A stretch of DNA of 64,000 nt from Wurfbainia villosa (taxonomy: Eukaryota; Streptophyta; Magnoliopsida; Zingiberales; Zingiberaceae): NCBI GenBank assembly GCA_025175895.1, contig CM045991.1:86601174-86665173 (forward strand), read 5' to 3'. The notes under the pieces are model-generated. The model was not told the DNA's origin. It saw only the letters and a program-made list of their open reading frames with translations, and did not search any database. Position numbers and translations under genes: made by a program. The stretch's first letter is position 1. Every line of letters starts with the position of its first letter. Below, one piece after another: positions 23,092 to 35,206 of this stretch.

Positions 23092-23238
23092 TTGTATTCT
23101 TGTTGTATTTTCATTATTGTATATTCCACTACACTAACGAAAATTGTAGACAAGTGACACATGACGAACGAATGACTTCCATCATACATGCGATTTGGGT
23201 TATTCACCCCCCTCTAGCTGGCCACCGATCTTCCAACC
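23092..23238 (+). mobile_element. N 3' LTR, right part
   Basis: It resumes the 3' LTR of N and matches 7612-7760, including the conserved CTATTCACCCCCCTCTAGC near the end. The terminus has one change (CCAACC for CCAACA), or one inserted C, so the end could be 23238 or 23239. ACCAC then matches the GCCAC at 6421-6425 in four of five bases. Confidence 0.85.
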
Positions 23239-23243
23239 ACCAC

Positions 23244-23998
23244 AAGATGATTCCTATTCATATAGTTATGAGCCTGGCTACTTAAACCCTCAATATTGTC
23301 TGCCTAAATCTCGACTAGAGCAGATGATAGAAAGCTCTATTCAGACGCAACAAGAGGTGAATGTTGAATTTCGGCAACGACATTCACAGACAGAAACAAT
23401 GATTGAAGAATTAAGATCATTTGTGAATGACATTTCTAGCCGACAAAAGAAGCTGGAGATTCAGATAGCACAGATCGCCAGTCAGTTTGCTAGAACACCG
23501 AGCCGATTACCAGGAAGTGAAGAAGGGCAATCCATTCAATCACCACTGGAAGAAGAACTTGAGGATTATATAATTGATACTTTACTCGAGGAGTGCATTG
23601 CTTCAATCCAAACACCTCCTAACCTCAAGGATCTAGAAGCGCCTACCTTAACCCTCATCGAAACTTTAGTTACCAATAACGAAGCCCATTTAGTGATTTG
23701 TAATGATAAAATTTCATTTGACATAATAGAATCTACTAATCAATCTTTTGGTGATGATGTTTGTGGTGAATTACATTATTCACAGCATAGGGATGAAATA
23801 GAATATTATGATCAAACCCCTGATGATTCTTTAAATATAAGCATGTTCACTCTCGAACCAAGGAAGGCAGCTAATAAATATCTTGCCCCTCCATGAGCGA
23901 GATTTAAGAGATATGGTGATAAGGGACCACAAGGGAGGAGGTATAAGGTGAGCAAATATCTTGCTCCCCCACGAGCAAGATTCAAACACATCAAATGA
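23244..23998 (+). pseudogene. Gypsy gag-like ORF, 3' part
   Basis: The frame continues from 6425 and encodes an acidic protein. It has a coiled coil near 23410-23480 (KKLEIQIAQIASQF, typical of Athila/Tat-type Gag) and a repeated C-terminal motif KYLAPPxARFK. A TGA at 23894-23896 lies where the second repeat has CGA, so it is probably a deaminated arginine codon. The original frame then runs to TGA 23996-23998. There is no pol frame after it. Confidence 0.7.
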
Positions 23999-24260
23999 AA
24001 CGTAGGAATAAGGTCAAGCTAAAAGACCTTAAACAAAGCGCTTCTTGGAAGGCAACCCATGTTTAGATTTTGTGTTTGTTTCTTATTAGTTTATTGCATT
24101 CATTTGTTTTGAACTTTGATTTATATTTGTTTATTGTGTTGCATTTGAATTAGGACTAGAAAGGACTTTATAGGTAGAAACAAAAATCATTTTGAACCTA
24201 CACAACTGAGCATGTAAGGAGAATTAGGACCGTTGTGCACCATGAGAGAGAAATGGAGGG

Positions 24261-24371
24261 CACACGACCTAGCCGTGTGTTTTCACACGGCCCAACTGTG
24301 TGTTTTCACACGGTCATGCCCCACACTCCAGTAGCACACATGGCCTAGTCGTGTGTTTTCACATGACCGTG
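24261..24371. repeat. CACACGG / CCGTGTG inverted repeat cluster
   Basis: Several copies of GTGTGTTTTCACACGG-like palindromes lie here. Related CACACGGCC and GCCGTGTG segments occur in both gypsy LTRs (near 4945 and 26080). It is a family-specific repeat of unknown role. Confidence 0.6.
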
Positions 24372-24533
24372 TTATGCAAGGGATAAAGGGGCGCCGCGCC
24401 GAGCATTTCACCCCTGTACATCACTCTCCCTCTAGTCCACACATGTATAGGAGCCCACCTAGTCCACGTCGACATGAGCATGCACCTACACCACCATCTT
24501 TTTCTACTTTTGAGTAGGATGCAGGTACATCTG

Positions 24534-24942
24534 CCTATGATTTTTCAGAGTTTCGATCACGTCTCAATGACATATATACTAAGTAGTAGACGCAGAGGCA
24601 GTGATGAGAGGAGCAGAGTGCCTACACACAGGCAGAGTTTCAGGGCTTCTAGGAGCACTTCTAGTGGGTCGAGGAGTTGTATGACAAGGCCCGCATCTAC
24701 TTCCAGGAGGAGGTTGCCCATCGCTAGGATAAGGCCACCTACCGCCAGGAGATGCGATAGCACATGAGCACTCAGTAGGCACAATGGGCCCGGGAGGAGG
24801 AGCACAGAGCGACCGCTGCATCCACCAGCTCTCAAATCGACCACATGTACATGTGGCATCAACGGCTGAGCACCAGATTTTCCCACAAGCCTAACATGCC
24901 GAGACTGCCGGACTTCCCACCTCGGCCACCATATTAGTGGTA
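24534..24942 (+). pseudogene. Decayed gypsy accessory reading frame
   Basis: One frame reads through SAYDFSEFRSRLNDIYT, an E/Q-rich helix-like middle with VEELYDKARIYFQEEV, and a proline-rich end near LPDFPPRPPY. About ten stops break it. Most are TAG or TGA where CAG or CGA would fit, which suggests methylation-driven decay of a once continuous frame. I do not recognise the protein; an accessory ORF of the gypsy element is the simplest reading. Confidence 0.45.
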
Positions 24943-25817
24943 TGGTCTCATATAAGTCTGGGGGGCCCAAGTTTTCTTTTGTTTCTAGTAGTAGTTTCTT
25001 TCCAAATGTTTGCATCTTAGTTAGCATTCATTTGTTCATGCATAGGTTGTTCAGTTTCTTTCAGCACTTAGTTTTTGCTATCTATAAGCTGCCTCAATAG
25101 TATTTTTAAAGTTTTCTTCATGAGTTATTTCCATGCGTAGCTTAACTTCATTTACCTCGTGGTATTTTATTTTATTTGCTCTAATGAATGTTCTAGACTT
25201 ACACTAATTAGCATTTATTTTTACACCTACACATGATGAACATTCTGAAAGGAAAAATCTAGTATGTACCTAATTATGAACTTTGGAATCCATAGGTGAC
25301 TCTAGATTTAGCATTTTAGTTACTGGAGATGCTCGAATTATGGAAACCCATTCGGAAAAATCAAAATCCCAGTGAGCCAAAATAATAAAAAAAAAAGAAA
25401 GAAAAAGAGAGGAAGAAAAAAAAATTGAAAAAAAAATTATGAGGGATAAAAAAATAGTTGTCGTGGTTGAAAATGGTTAGGTGCCCCTTTTAGACCGAGT
25501 TAGGTTACTAGGGAAAAACCTATCAATTTCTCTCAATACTGAGCACGCCTTTGAGACTTTGTGCTAGATCTAGGGAACGACCCTCGCTTTGGGCAGGTAA
25601 GTGCCTAAGAGATAGAGATCTTTGGAAAACTATAGGATGACAACTTAACTTATCATATAATGAGTATCCCCTAAGAAGATTCTCTTGGCACGAGCACGAG
25701 GAGCTAACTTAGTGAATTTTTAGAACATATCTATTTTGCTTTGATTGCAAATACCACTTGCTAAATCTAGTTAACATGCTAAGTATGGAACAATACCTTT
25801 TTAAAATTTCATAGCAC

Positions 25818-27208
25818 ATTCCTATTTTCTAGTTCGGAGATCTACTTTTAGTAATTTATGTGTAGGGCAGCATTTTTGGAGCAAAAATGGAGCAATTTGT
25901 GGAGCACAGACCTTAGGGAAGATGCACTGGTCATGTCCCAAGACTTGGGCATGTTTTCGAAGCGAAATGGATCAAAATGAAGGCTCCAGGAAAAGACACG
26001 GTCATGATTTTTTTCTAGCTCAATTTCTAGCCGAGATTTAATCTGTTTTCTAGCCTTGCACAAGACCAGGCTGTGTGAAATTCACACGGTCGTGTGGCGG
26101 CGCCACAAATTCAAGGAAATAGGGTTTTTCAAGCATTTATGGAAAGCCGGAGCCGCGTCTATATATAGAAAACTCATCTAAGAGGCGAGGGATCACGAGG
26201 GAGCCGCCCTAGGGCTCCCAAACCCTAGGGAGGAGGTACAACGGCCGAAACAACACTTCGAAGCCCTAAAAAGCTTCGGAGACTCGCAACAGGGAGGAAG
26301 GAAGCCACTCGATATCCAAGTTCTGCACCTCAACAGAAGAGAGAAGGGTGTCAACACATTGTAATATATATTCTTTCCTTGCTTTATCTTGTATATTTGA
26401 ATTTGACAATGCCTTGTGATTCCTTTCTCGCATTCATGGAGTAGATTCTCTGATTCTATGACTAGGGAGTAGTTTGTGTTGAGTTAGAACATATTGGTTC
26501 AAATATCTTTTCGTTCTTGAATCTATATTTGAAATTGGTGTTTGGTTTAGATCTATGGCTATTGTTTTGGTTTTCTAGTCACTATGCTTAGCCATACGAG
26601 GGGTGACAACCCTCGTATCAAAGATTTAGGGGAATTAAAGAGGAACCTAGGGGTTGTCCATATCGCCAGTAATTGTGGGTAGAAGGATGCGATAGATTAG
26701 GAAACGCGCCTCATTTTCGACTCGTCGCAGGGATCGATTCGGCATCCTCGTACCAACTATCCCGTCCTAAAGCTAGGGGTTGACTTGGTATGGCAGAGGT
26801 AGCTTCCGATAGATGTGAAGGCTTATCAGGGGAGTGTATGATGTCCTTTCCACAAAATCGTAGCTAGAAACCTAGACAAACCCAATTGACAACGTGTTCT
26901 ACAACACACAAATGAAACCAAAATCCTAGAATCCATCTAAAGACTCGTAGCAACCCTTCTCTTCCTCCATGTGAAATCGTACTAGAGTTATGACTGCCGA
27001 CAACCCTCCTAATCACAACCCTTAGAATCAAGTTCCAAACAATAACGTCCACCAAATAGATTGGTATTCGAATCTCAGTCCCTGTGGGATTGATAATCTA
27101 TATTATTACTTGACGACACCCGTGCACTTGCGGGCGTTGAGCGCGAGCGCGCGCTTCGAGTCCTTGACGGTCTCCATCGTGAGATTTGAGGTCGCGTTGC
27201 GTGCATCA
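25818..27208 (+). mobile_element. Gypsy LTR, right copy (5'-truncated)
   Basis: It matches 4708-6097 and ends in the same GTGCATCA. The start of the LTR and the polypurine tract are missing, so the deletion joins internal sequence (CATAGCAC) to LTR sequence (ATTCCTATTTTC). The TATA box CTATATATAG is retained near 26158. Confidence 0.85.
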
Positions 27209-28159
27209 GTCAACCTTTTGTGTTTATTATATTTATTTTTTATTCGTACACATTTAAATAAATATAATAATATCCTAGAGTGGTTGTTACTGTTCTATAG
27301 GATATCAATTATTTGAATTGATTATGAGAGATTATAGATATAAAATATTACTCTCAATTATTCCTAGCCAAGTATTAATATACAAGGGCAATATTAATGT
27401 ATTGAGTCTAGTCTGTAAGTTAACTAATGACTTAATATCACAAGTCATCTATATGAGATATCAAGTTAACACATTGGTATATATTGGAGAATATTGTACT
27501 AGACTGACTTGATGTGAGAATATTTCATGGAGTGCTATATAAGTGTCATAAACATTCCCATAGTGACTATTAGTATAAATAGTTCTTTGACCTGAAGTTG
27601 TCACTACAGTTCCTTACATAAAGAGTTGTGTACTTTGGTATCGACAAATATCACCTATAATAAGGTTGATTATAAAGTCGTTCATTTGGTATGCAATAAG
27701 TTATATAGAGGGATGTGATTATTGTAGATGGAATTTGTTTCTTCTATATAATGGAAGTGATGTCTATGGGCCCTTGATTAAGTAGGACTACTAAAATGCA
27801 TGGTCATGCTCAAATAAGTCAATATGAGATATTGAGTTTATTTGGTTAAGTTAATCTACTTAGAGATCAAGAAACACATATCGATGAGAGGATGAAACAC
27901 TCTATGCCTCGTAAATTAATCTAGATGTCATGGACAAAATGACTAAGTTATACAATATAATAATCACTGACATGTTAGGTTAAATCTATGATATTTTTCA
28001 CTTGGATAGTCATGATGCATTGTTAGATGTCACTCATTATTTGTTCCTTTAAAATGAGATTTAAGAGTCACTGCTAATGTTACGAGAACCTATTGGGTCA
28101 CACATAAAGAGCACATCGATTTTGAAGCTTAGTAGTCCTTTGTTTGAGGGGAGGATTAT
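27209..28159 (+). mobile_element. Delta element, region before the 3' LTR (non-coding)
   Basis: About 950 AT-rich bases without a convincing frame end in TTTGAGGGGAGGATTAT, a plausible polypurine tract. The style resembles the segment between pol and the 3' LTR of some plant copia elements, but I see no pol remnant to prove it. Its left end abuts the gypsy LTR. Confidence 0.4.
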
Positions 28160-28735
28160 TGGGATTACAATCAAAGTTCCAATTTGGAAATTTGGAGATT
28201 GATTTATTTTAGTATGACTAAAATAAACTGAATCGAAGTTTAATTCTGAAATGGTGTTTAGATCTTAAACTTGTTGGATTAATGGTTTAATCCAACATAT
28301 GTTTGAGATTTTCAAATAGGCCCAAACCAAATAAGGCCCACGATTTTAATACCCATGTTAAATTTGAAAAGTTCTTATTAGATAAGACTTGGTAGTTGAG
28401 AAAATTTTGAACATGATCTTATCAGATAAGATCGTGTCGACCCTAAAAGTTAGGGTTTGATCTCAACCTTAAATAGTAACTAGTACTACAATGTGGATAG
28501 TGTAATTCTCTAAATGTGCTCGTAAGATGGGCACCGACGATTATACTCTTGTGGATACCAAAGAGGCACAAATATACTGATCACACTCAGATCAACTTAA
28601 CTCTCAAGATTCGCAAAGGTTCTACATCTAAAGAGGTAAATTCTAAACAAATAACCAATTTCAATTCACATGGGTCTTCGATGGGTTCCCTTTTCCCGCT
28701 ATGTTTTATGCTTATTTTCACTGTGGAATCCAACA
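28160..28735 (+). mobile_element. Delta LTR (candidate)
   Basis: This candidate LTR begins TGGGATTACAATC after a purine tract and ends GGAATCCAACA. At 576 bases it is shorter than the other LTRs. A second copy is not in the window, so the assignment rests on the termini and the purine tract only. Confidence 0.45.
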
Positions 28736-29161
28736 ATCTAAACTTGGCACACTTTTGATTCTATCCTATTGTTCCAATTTTGATCGATTTAAATTATCAA
28801 ATTCTTTTTGACACATTCTAAAATCTTCCTAATTAAAATGTAGATATTCATTCTCAAGATATCACAATATTTCAAAAATATCCTAAAATATCAAATTTAT
28901 CATGATTGGGTTCATTACTCTTCCAAATTAAGTTGGCACATCTTAAACTCATTTAGTGTGAAGAAATCACAATCTTAGAAACCTAATACCTATTGAAACT
29001 CTTTGGATTTCCTAGATATTCATTAAGGATAACCTCCCTAAATACTTTTCTAATGACTTTTCTTGGCTTCTTAAAAGCCTTAGCCATGCTAGCCTCATTA
29101 AAATCAATACTAGAGATGACATCCCTTATAACTTTGGGTTTAACCTTAGATATGTTGGGAC
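28736..29161 (-). pseudogene. Gamma fragment M0: Gag C-terminus and downstream
   Basis: On the minus strand 29161-28983 encodes a Gag end (KVIRKVFREVILNEYL...NRY) closely like the ends at 9418 and 47088. The bases from 28982 down to 28736 match the region that follows Gag in N and P. M1 interrupts it at 29162, so M0 is the oldest of three nested minus-strand gamma copies. Confidence 0.75.
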
Positions 29162-30895
29162 TGTTGGTACACTTGCTAGGGGGTGAATAGAGATTGCTCG
29201 ATTCTTTGATTCGTTCATTGTCGTTCTTGTCTCCAATTGTTAGTAATACGCAGCGAAATATAGAAATAAACAAGAACAAATAGAAAACATAGCACAACAC
29301 CGGATTTACGTGGTTCTGAACCTACGGTTCCTACTCCACGGCAGCGGTCTAGTTGTCTACCCTTACTAACACCTTCTCCTTCTCGGCAACAAATCGTAGG
29401 TGGAGAAACCTCTTACAATATGATATTACAACAGTCAGAACAACAAGCAAATAAAAGTATACAACAAAATACAAGAAACACTTTACAATGAGAGCTTTGG
29501 TCGCTTTTTCTTTGCTTTCTTGGTTGCTGTGGAACACTCTTGAAAGTCTGGAATGTAATAGTACTTCCCCTTCAAAGTCTCCAAGAAAACCACTGCGAAA
29601 TCCTCCTCGAGCACCCCTTCTCATAGGCTTCGCATCGGGTTGATTTCTGACCATTACCACTCAACGATAACTTTGCCAGTCGAGGTGCCGCCTTAACTGA
29701 GCCCTAGTCGAGACGCTGGCCGAGTGCGTCTTGCTTCTAACCTACCGCTGTCAAGCCTCCAGTCAACTACTTTATCATAGCAGTCGACTACTTGTTGGAG
29801 CTACTATTTCTCACTTCACTCGATCACCCTTCAGACTTCCTGAGTATAGGCTAGTCGAATGCTATTCCAAAGCAGTCGGCTGTCGACCACTACTCGGGTT
29901 TCCTAAGCACCACAGTGTCGAGCACCGCATTGGACGTCCCGAGCACACATCGACCAGTCAACTACTCTCCAACAACAATCGACTACCAAGCACCATGGCT
30001 ATTTCCCAAGCCACACAGTGTCAAGTGCCTAGTCTTAAATACGAGCATCACAATGGGAGTTAGTTTCATTGGACCAGTTGACTGGGCAAATCCTCCAGTC
30101 AACTACCACACCTTAAATATGAGGTTTCACCCAAGTATAATCCCCTCATACTTGATGCTTACCCTTAGCCTAGACCTAAGCCTTCTAGCCACTTCCATCA
30201 GTCTCACGCCTCTAGGATCCATCTGAGTCCTCCACGACTCATTCATCCTTACACTAGCCTTCGAGTGCTTCCATCGACTATTGTCATGCTCTTGGGTCTA
30301 CCTTTGCTAAGAGGTCGCACCTCCGGGACTTCCATTGCCAAGGCTCCACCCTTGGGCTTTCCCTTTGTCAAGTATCCATACTTGGACTTTCCTCACTTAC
30401 CTAACATCCAATCAATAGTGACCTGCTAGGACTTTACTACTAAGCTCGATCTCCTTGATTAGTCGGGTCTTCCTTTGCTAAGAAAGGTGTCCCTGACCTA
30501 TCGGGATTTCCCTTGCCAAGCACAATCTCCCTGACCTTCTGGGTCTTCCCTTGCCTAGTCATCCGGTCTCTCTTGACCTACTAGGACTTTTCCTCTTCCC
30601 GTGCCAAGTATATATACTTGGACTTTCACTGCTAAGACTATACACTTGGATTTACATGGCCAAGACTCCACTCTTGGACTTTCCATCACCAAGTCCCACT
30701 TGTATTTTCCCTCGTCAAGTATCGGATCAACCTTGACTTCCTTGACTTCACGCTCATCTTCATATGACTACGAATGTCTCATACCATCCTATAGTCATAC
30801 TATCATCCACACTCAAGCTCATTGTCAAACATCAAAATACTACTCAAATCTCACTCGAGTCTAGTCAATCGTGACCTAAGTCGATTGCACCAACA
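29162..30895 (-). mobile_element. Gamma element M1, 3' LTR
   Basis: On the minus strand it starts TGTTGGTGCAATCG and ends near ...AAGTGTACCAACA. It is 1734 bases long. U3 (about 30300-30730) is rich in CCAAG...CTTGGACTTT units, and palindrome variants of CAGTCGACTG lie near 29760-30110. The rc polypurine tract (ATCTCTCCGTTTTTGATG) follows at 30896. GGGAC at 29157-29161 is the left flank; the matching flank lies outside the window. Confidence 0.82.
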
Positions 30896-32418
30896 ATCTC
30901 TCCGTTTTTGATGTTTGGCAATACTTTAAGTTAGGCTAGCCAATAAGTCAAACTTCATTCTTCTTATGCCAAAGCATAACGAAGAATTCCTAACTTCAAA
31001 ATTTTAAATTTTGAAATTTTTGGGGTTTTGTGTATATTTGGGTTTATAGGACATTTTTATGCACTAAGCATCTTGAGCCTACCTTAAACCCTTCCATTTC
31101 TTTCCCTTTGACACACATCAAAAAGTTTCTCATCTTCCAATGGGATCCTTCATTCTCTCCCTTGTGTCAAAATTCATCCTACATGCCTTCATTCTCCCTA
31201 GTGATACAACCCTTATCACTAAATGAAGCCAATTCTTCATTTCTCCCCCTTTCTAACATCATCCATCATTTCTTGATGGACAAACTCCTCCTAAAGGCTT
31301 GCTCCCCCTTGACCATTGCACCAACAATGTCCTTGGAGGGTTCCTAAGCCTATAAGAAAACTAAATTTTTAAAAATATGGATATAAGTTCAATCTTGAGC
31401 TTAAATCCCTAACTCTCCTTTCCATTTTCAATGAAAATCTCACCCTTCTAATGCTTGTCTAAGTATATCATAGGGTTAGGAGTAGTTAGGATAGCCTAGG
31501 GGTGTTGATAAATGGCTAAACAAATCATGTTCAGCCGAAATCAGAACCAATAGTCGACTCTATCAGTAAACAGTTGACTCAGACCATCACCAGTTGATTG
31601 ACTGCATACAGCAATAGATTGGACTCTGATTTTTCAGAATTCAGAGTTTTTCAAATGTTTTTTAGAAATTCATAAGTAAATATACAAATTTTTAAAAATC
31701 TTGAAATTTCATACGTACATTACTTGTGGTAAGTACAATTGGTGGAAAATAATTTTCTATGAAAATACCCATTAAATTCAAAGAATGATACAAAGTTCAA
31801 AAGCATTGAAAACTTCGATGTTTTTTCTAACTTTGTCTCAATCTTCTCAATGGTTATTGCTATCAAAAGATAGACTTCACCAAGGTTTTTAAAAATGTTT
31901 TCAAACCTTATATTGAATCATGGTTAATGGCCTAAGTATACATGACTTGTATACTAGCTTTCCTCATGATTTAACCTTATGATTGAAAGAGTTTAAATTC
32001 ATTTTGGTATACCATATGAGCATACGAACTTAACTCATCCACCTAGCATCTCACATGTGTCTAGGGTGTATCAATATACACACATATCTCCTTATAGTAT
32101 TTGTGAGATGTGGGTTTTAGTTCTTCCCTAATCTAGGTGTTCATGCATTGCTATCTAGACATATCCAATTTGATTCCCTTATCTTGGGAGTTAAAATCAT
32201 GTCATTTGTCCTTAAATTCATTTTGATTAATTTTAATGCATGAATGTTGATCATGGCATAGTAGATTGCATAATTCAAAGCATGTGCCAATGATGCATGA
32301 TTTCATAGCATACTAAAAATTAATCTAAGTATTACCATGACATTATAAAATGATCATATGAAGCATGATATCATGATATGTCATATTGCAAACAAAGTAT
32401 AGTAAATTTTATAATATC
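30896..32418 (-). mobile_element. M1 internal region, 3' part
   Basis: It is non-coding and collinear with 39900-41467 of P and 42762-44060 of M2. It carries the conserved double hairpin at 31785-31881 and palindromic CATGACAT motifs near 32330-32390. It is interrupted by the M2 LTR at 32419, shortly before the position where ORFX would be expected. Confidence 0.78.
31785..31881 (-). other. Conserved double hairpin of gamma elements (M1)
   Basis: The 30-base hairpin at 31852-31881 differs by one base from N, P and M2. The longer GATACAAAG...CTTTGTCTC pairing lies at about 31785-31841. The inner CTATC-TTTT-GATAG stem is unchanged. Confidence 0.65.
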
Positions 32419-33919
32419 TGTAGAAGATCCTTGGAAGGTAGAGGGGGGTGAATAGCTTGTTTTCGTTTCGTCGATGGAAATTGTTCGCGTTCATCTACAA
32501 TTTTCGTTAGCGCGCAGCGGAATAATAGTAAAGCAATAACGAAATAGACAAACACAATTACATAAATATTTAACGTGGTTCGGAACCGAATGGTTCCTAC
32601 TCCACGGATCGAGCTCTAGCAATGTCACAAACACACCACTATGCAATAACTCTTTCTCGACACAAGTCAGAGGTGGAGAAACCTCTTACAAAATATTACA
32701 ACAGTAATACAAGTAAACAACAAGCAATTATAAGTGAATACAACAAAAGAAAGCAAAGAAAACTTTACACAAATCTTTTGGAAGCTCGCTTGTTGATTGC
32801 CTTGGACTAATAGCTGAAGGCCCTGATTTGTAGCAGCAAATCACTTCAAAATGTCCAAGAAAATTGGTGGTGATTTTCTCCTCCACAAGCTCCATTTAAA
32901 GCTGTAACCTGGGCTGGAAATCACCGATCAGTCAACTACTCAGGACCATCAGTCGACTGATGCCACTGTTGTCGTGAGACAATGACTAGATCGACGCTGG
33001 AAAAATCCAACGGATCCATCATCAGTCGACTGATCATGACCATCAGTCGACTAATCGAGCATCCACTCGACTGCTAACCCCAACAGTTAAGTCAGACTCC
33101 ATTCTATGCCCGAAAAAATGAGCACCCGATCAGCGTAACACGATGTCGGCGGCTCGGCCAATCAATCAATTCGGCCCCACCTCGTGATCGACTCTGGGCT
33201 AATTCCCATAGTCAAACCCTAGTTGACTCACGCCAGTCGACTGTCACATGGCACCAGTCGACTGGCACATCTCAGACATGAGGTTTTAACCCAAGTATGG
33301 TTCCCCCATACTTGCTAGACCACCCTTACCCTAGACCTAAGCCTTCTAGCCATCTCCGTCAGCCTCACGCCTCTCGGATCCCTCCAAGTCATCCATGACT
33401 TGTTCATCCATTGCGCTAGCCTTCAGATGCTTCCATCGACTATGTCATGCTAACGGTGTCTATACCGCCAAGGCACATTAGACTTACGCTGCCAAGACTT
33501 CGCTTGGACTTTACGCCGCCAACCATTGGACTTATACTGCCAAGACTCCCGCTTGGACTTTATGTCGCCAATATCAAACCCCTTGGACTTCTCAAATGCC
33601 AAGACTCAAGCTTGGACTTTCCCTTGTCAACCCATGTTGGACTTTCCATGCCAAGACCCATGCTTGGACTTTACATGCCAAGTACTCAAGACTTGGACTT
33701 TCCATGACATGGTCAACTCCAGTCAACCATCAAAATCCCCTTGAGTCAAACTTGAGTCCGGTTAATCATAACACGGGTCGATTGTTCCAATAATCTCCCC
33801 AAGATATTATTAGACATCAATGTCAAAGATCAATGTCAACTCACTATGTCAAACATCAAAACATTATTCGAGTCAAACTTGATTCCGGTCAATCGTGACC
33901 TGGGACGATTGCACCAACA
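32419..33919 (-). mobile_element. Gamma element M2, 3' LTR
   Basis: On the minus strand the LTR begins TGTTGGTGCAATCG (at 33919) and ends TTCTACA (at 32419). It is 1501 bases long. Palindromes lie at about 32935-33260 and CTTGGACTTT minisatellite units at about 33470-33710. Bases 33774-33919 contain a second, diverged copy of the LTR start, so the end is partly duplicated. Confidence 0.83.
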
Positions 33920-34306
33920 ATCTCCCCCTTTTTGATGTTTGACAAAAACACATACCTTTGAGTTAAAACACTAACTCAAATTGCCTTACCAATTATCCCA
34001 AATTGGTAATTTTATGTTCTCCCCCTTTTTGACATACATCAAAAAGGTTCTCTCCAAGGAGGTCAATGTCTCATGTCCCAATGAGATCTTACAATCTCCC
34101 CCTTGGTCCAAAGATACCTAGGATGCCTACCATCTTCCTAGTGATAAGTCCCATATCATTCAATAGAGGCAATCCTATACACTCTCCCAATTTCAAATTG
34201 GGTATTTCAAATTCCCATTTCTCCTCCTCACGAGGAAAAATAACATCCATCATCCCTTGATGGATACCTCCCCCTAAAGGCTTGCTCCCCCTTGACCATT
34301 GCACTA
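33920..34306 (-). mobile_element. M2 internal region adjoining its 3' LTR
   Basis: Non-coding. It starts with the rc polypurine tract (ATCTCCCCCTTTTTGATG) and matches 41080-41467 of P in reverse. P is inserted at 34312 with ACAAT on both sides (34307-34311 and 42757-42761), and the M2 sequence resumes at 42762. Confidence 0.85.
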
Positions 34307-34847
34307 ACAATTGTTGGTGCAATCGGCCCAGGTCACGATTGACCAGGACTCGAGTTTGGCTCGAGTGATGTGTTGATGTGTTTTGATGTTTCGACAAAAA
34401 CATATGACAATATAATTGTCAAGGAAAAGTCCAAGCATGGGTCTTGGCAAATGGAAAGTCCAACATGAGTTGGCAAGGAAAGTCCAAGCATGGTCTTGGC
34501 ATGGAAAGTCTAACATGGGTTAGCATTTGAAGTCCAAGGGGTTTAATATTGGCGGCGTAAAGTCCAAGCGGTAGTCTTGGCAGCACAAGTCCAATGGTTG
34601 GCGGCGTAAAGTCCAAGCGGAGTCTTGGCGGCGTAAGTCCAATGTGCCTTGGCGGTGTAGACACCGTTAGCATGACATAGCCGACGGAAGCACCTGAAGG
34701 CTAGCGCGATGGATGAACAAGTCATGGATGACTTGGATCCGAGAGGCGTGAGGCTGATGGAGGTGACTAGAAGGCTTAGGTCTAGGCTAAGGGTGGTCTA
34801 GCAAGTATGGGGGAACCATACTTGAGTTAAAACCTCATGTTTGAGGT

Positions 34848-35172
34848 GTGCCAGTCGACTGGTGTCATGTGGCAGTCGACTGGACCGAGTCAACTAGGGT
34901 TTGACTGCTGGGTTATGGTTTAGCGATCGCCATAGGTTGGCGGGCCGATCGATGGATCGAGCGATCGATCGTGGTGATCACCGACCGGGTGCTCGAGAAT
35001 CGCCACGATCGGAGTCGAGACTGATCGTCGAGTGAGGACTCCATCAGTCGACTAATGGTCACAATCAGTCGACTGATGGTAGTTCCGTTGGACTTATCCA
35101 ACGTGGAACTAGCCGTTGTCTCACGACAACAGTGGCATCAGTCGACTGATGGTCCCGATCAATCGACTGATA
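34848..35172. promoter_or_regulatory. CAGTCGACTG palindromes upstream of P LTR TATA
   Basis: Two perfect copies lie near 34852-34882 and more perfect or one-base-variant copies near 35043, 35066, 35137 and 35158. The last ends about 30 bases before the TATA box. The arrangement matches N and M2. Confidence 0.65.
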
Positions 35173-35197
35173 GATTTTTTCCAGCACAGGTTGAAGC

Positions 35198-35206
35198 TAT
35201 ATATGG
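35198..35206 (+). promoter_or_regulatory. TATA box of P 5' LTR
   Basis: TATATATGG follows GTTGAAGC and is repeated identically in the 3' LTR at 42271-42279. It lies about 485 bases before the LTR end. Confidence 0.65.

Larger units (their letters stand above)
23999..25817 (+). other. Gypsy post-gag region, pol absent
   Basis: Right after the Gag-like stop comes AAGCGCTTCTTGGAAGGCAACCC, a block usually found after pol in Tat/Athila elements, so pol has been lost. The rest holds a CACACGG palindrome cluster (24261-24371), a decayed reading frame (24534-24942), an AAGTCTGGGGGG purine tract near 24955 and an A-rich stretch (about 25388-25460). The 3' polypurine tract and the first ~105 bases of the next LTR are deleted at 25817/25818. 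Confidence 0.7.

Noticed and set aside
23195..23243. Start of the gypsy gag-like frame within N
   Set aside because: The bases before 23244 belong to the N LTR and its target duplication; the true frame comes from 6257.
24557..25027. 156-codon minus-strand frame
   Set aside because: It is the antisense shadow of the decayed gypsy accessory frame, open because stops there are on the plus strand.
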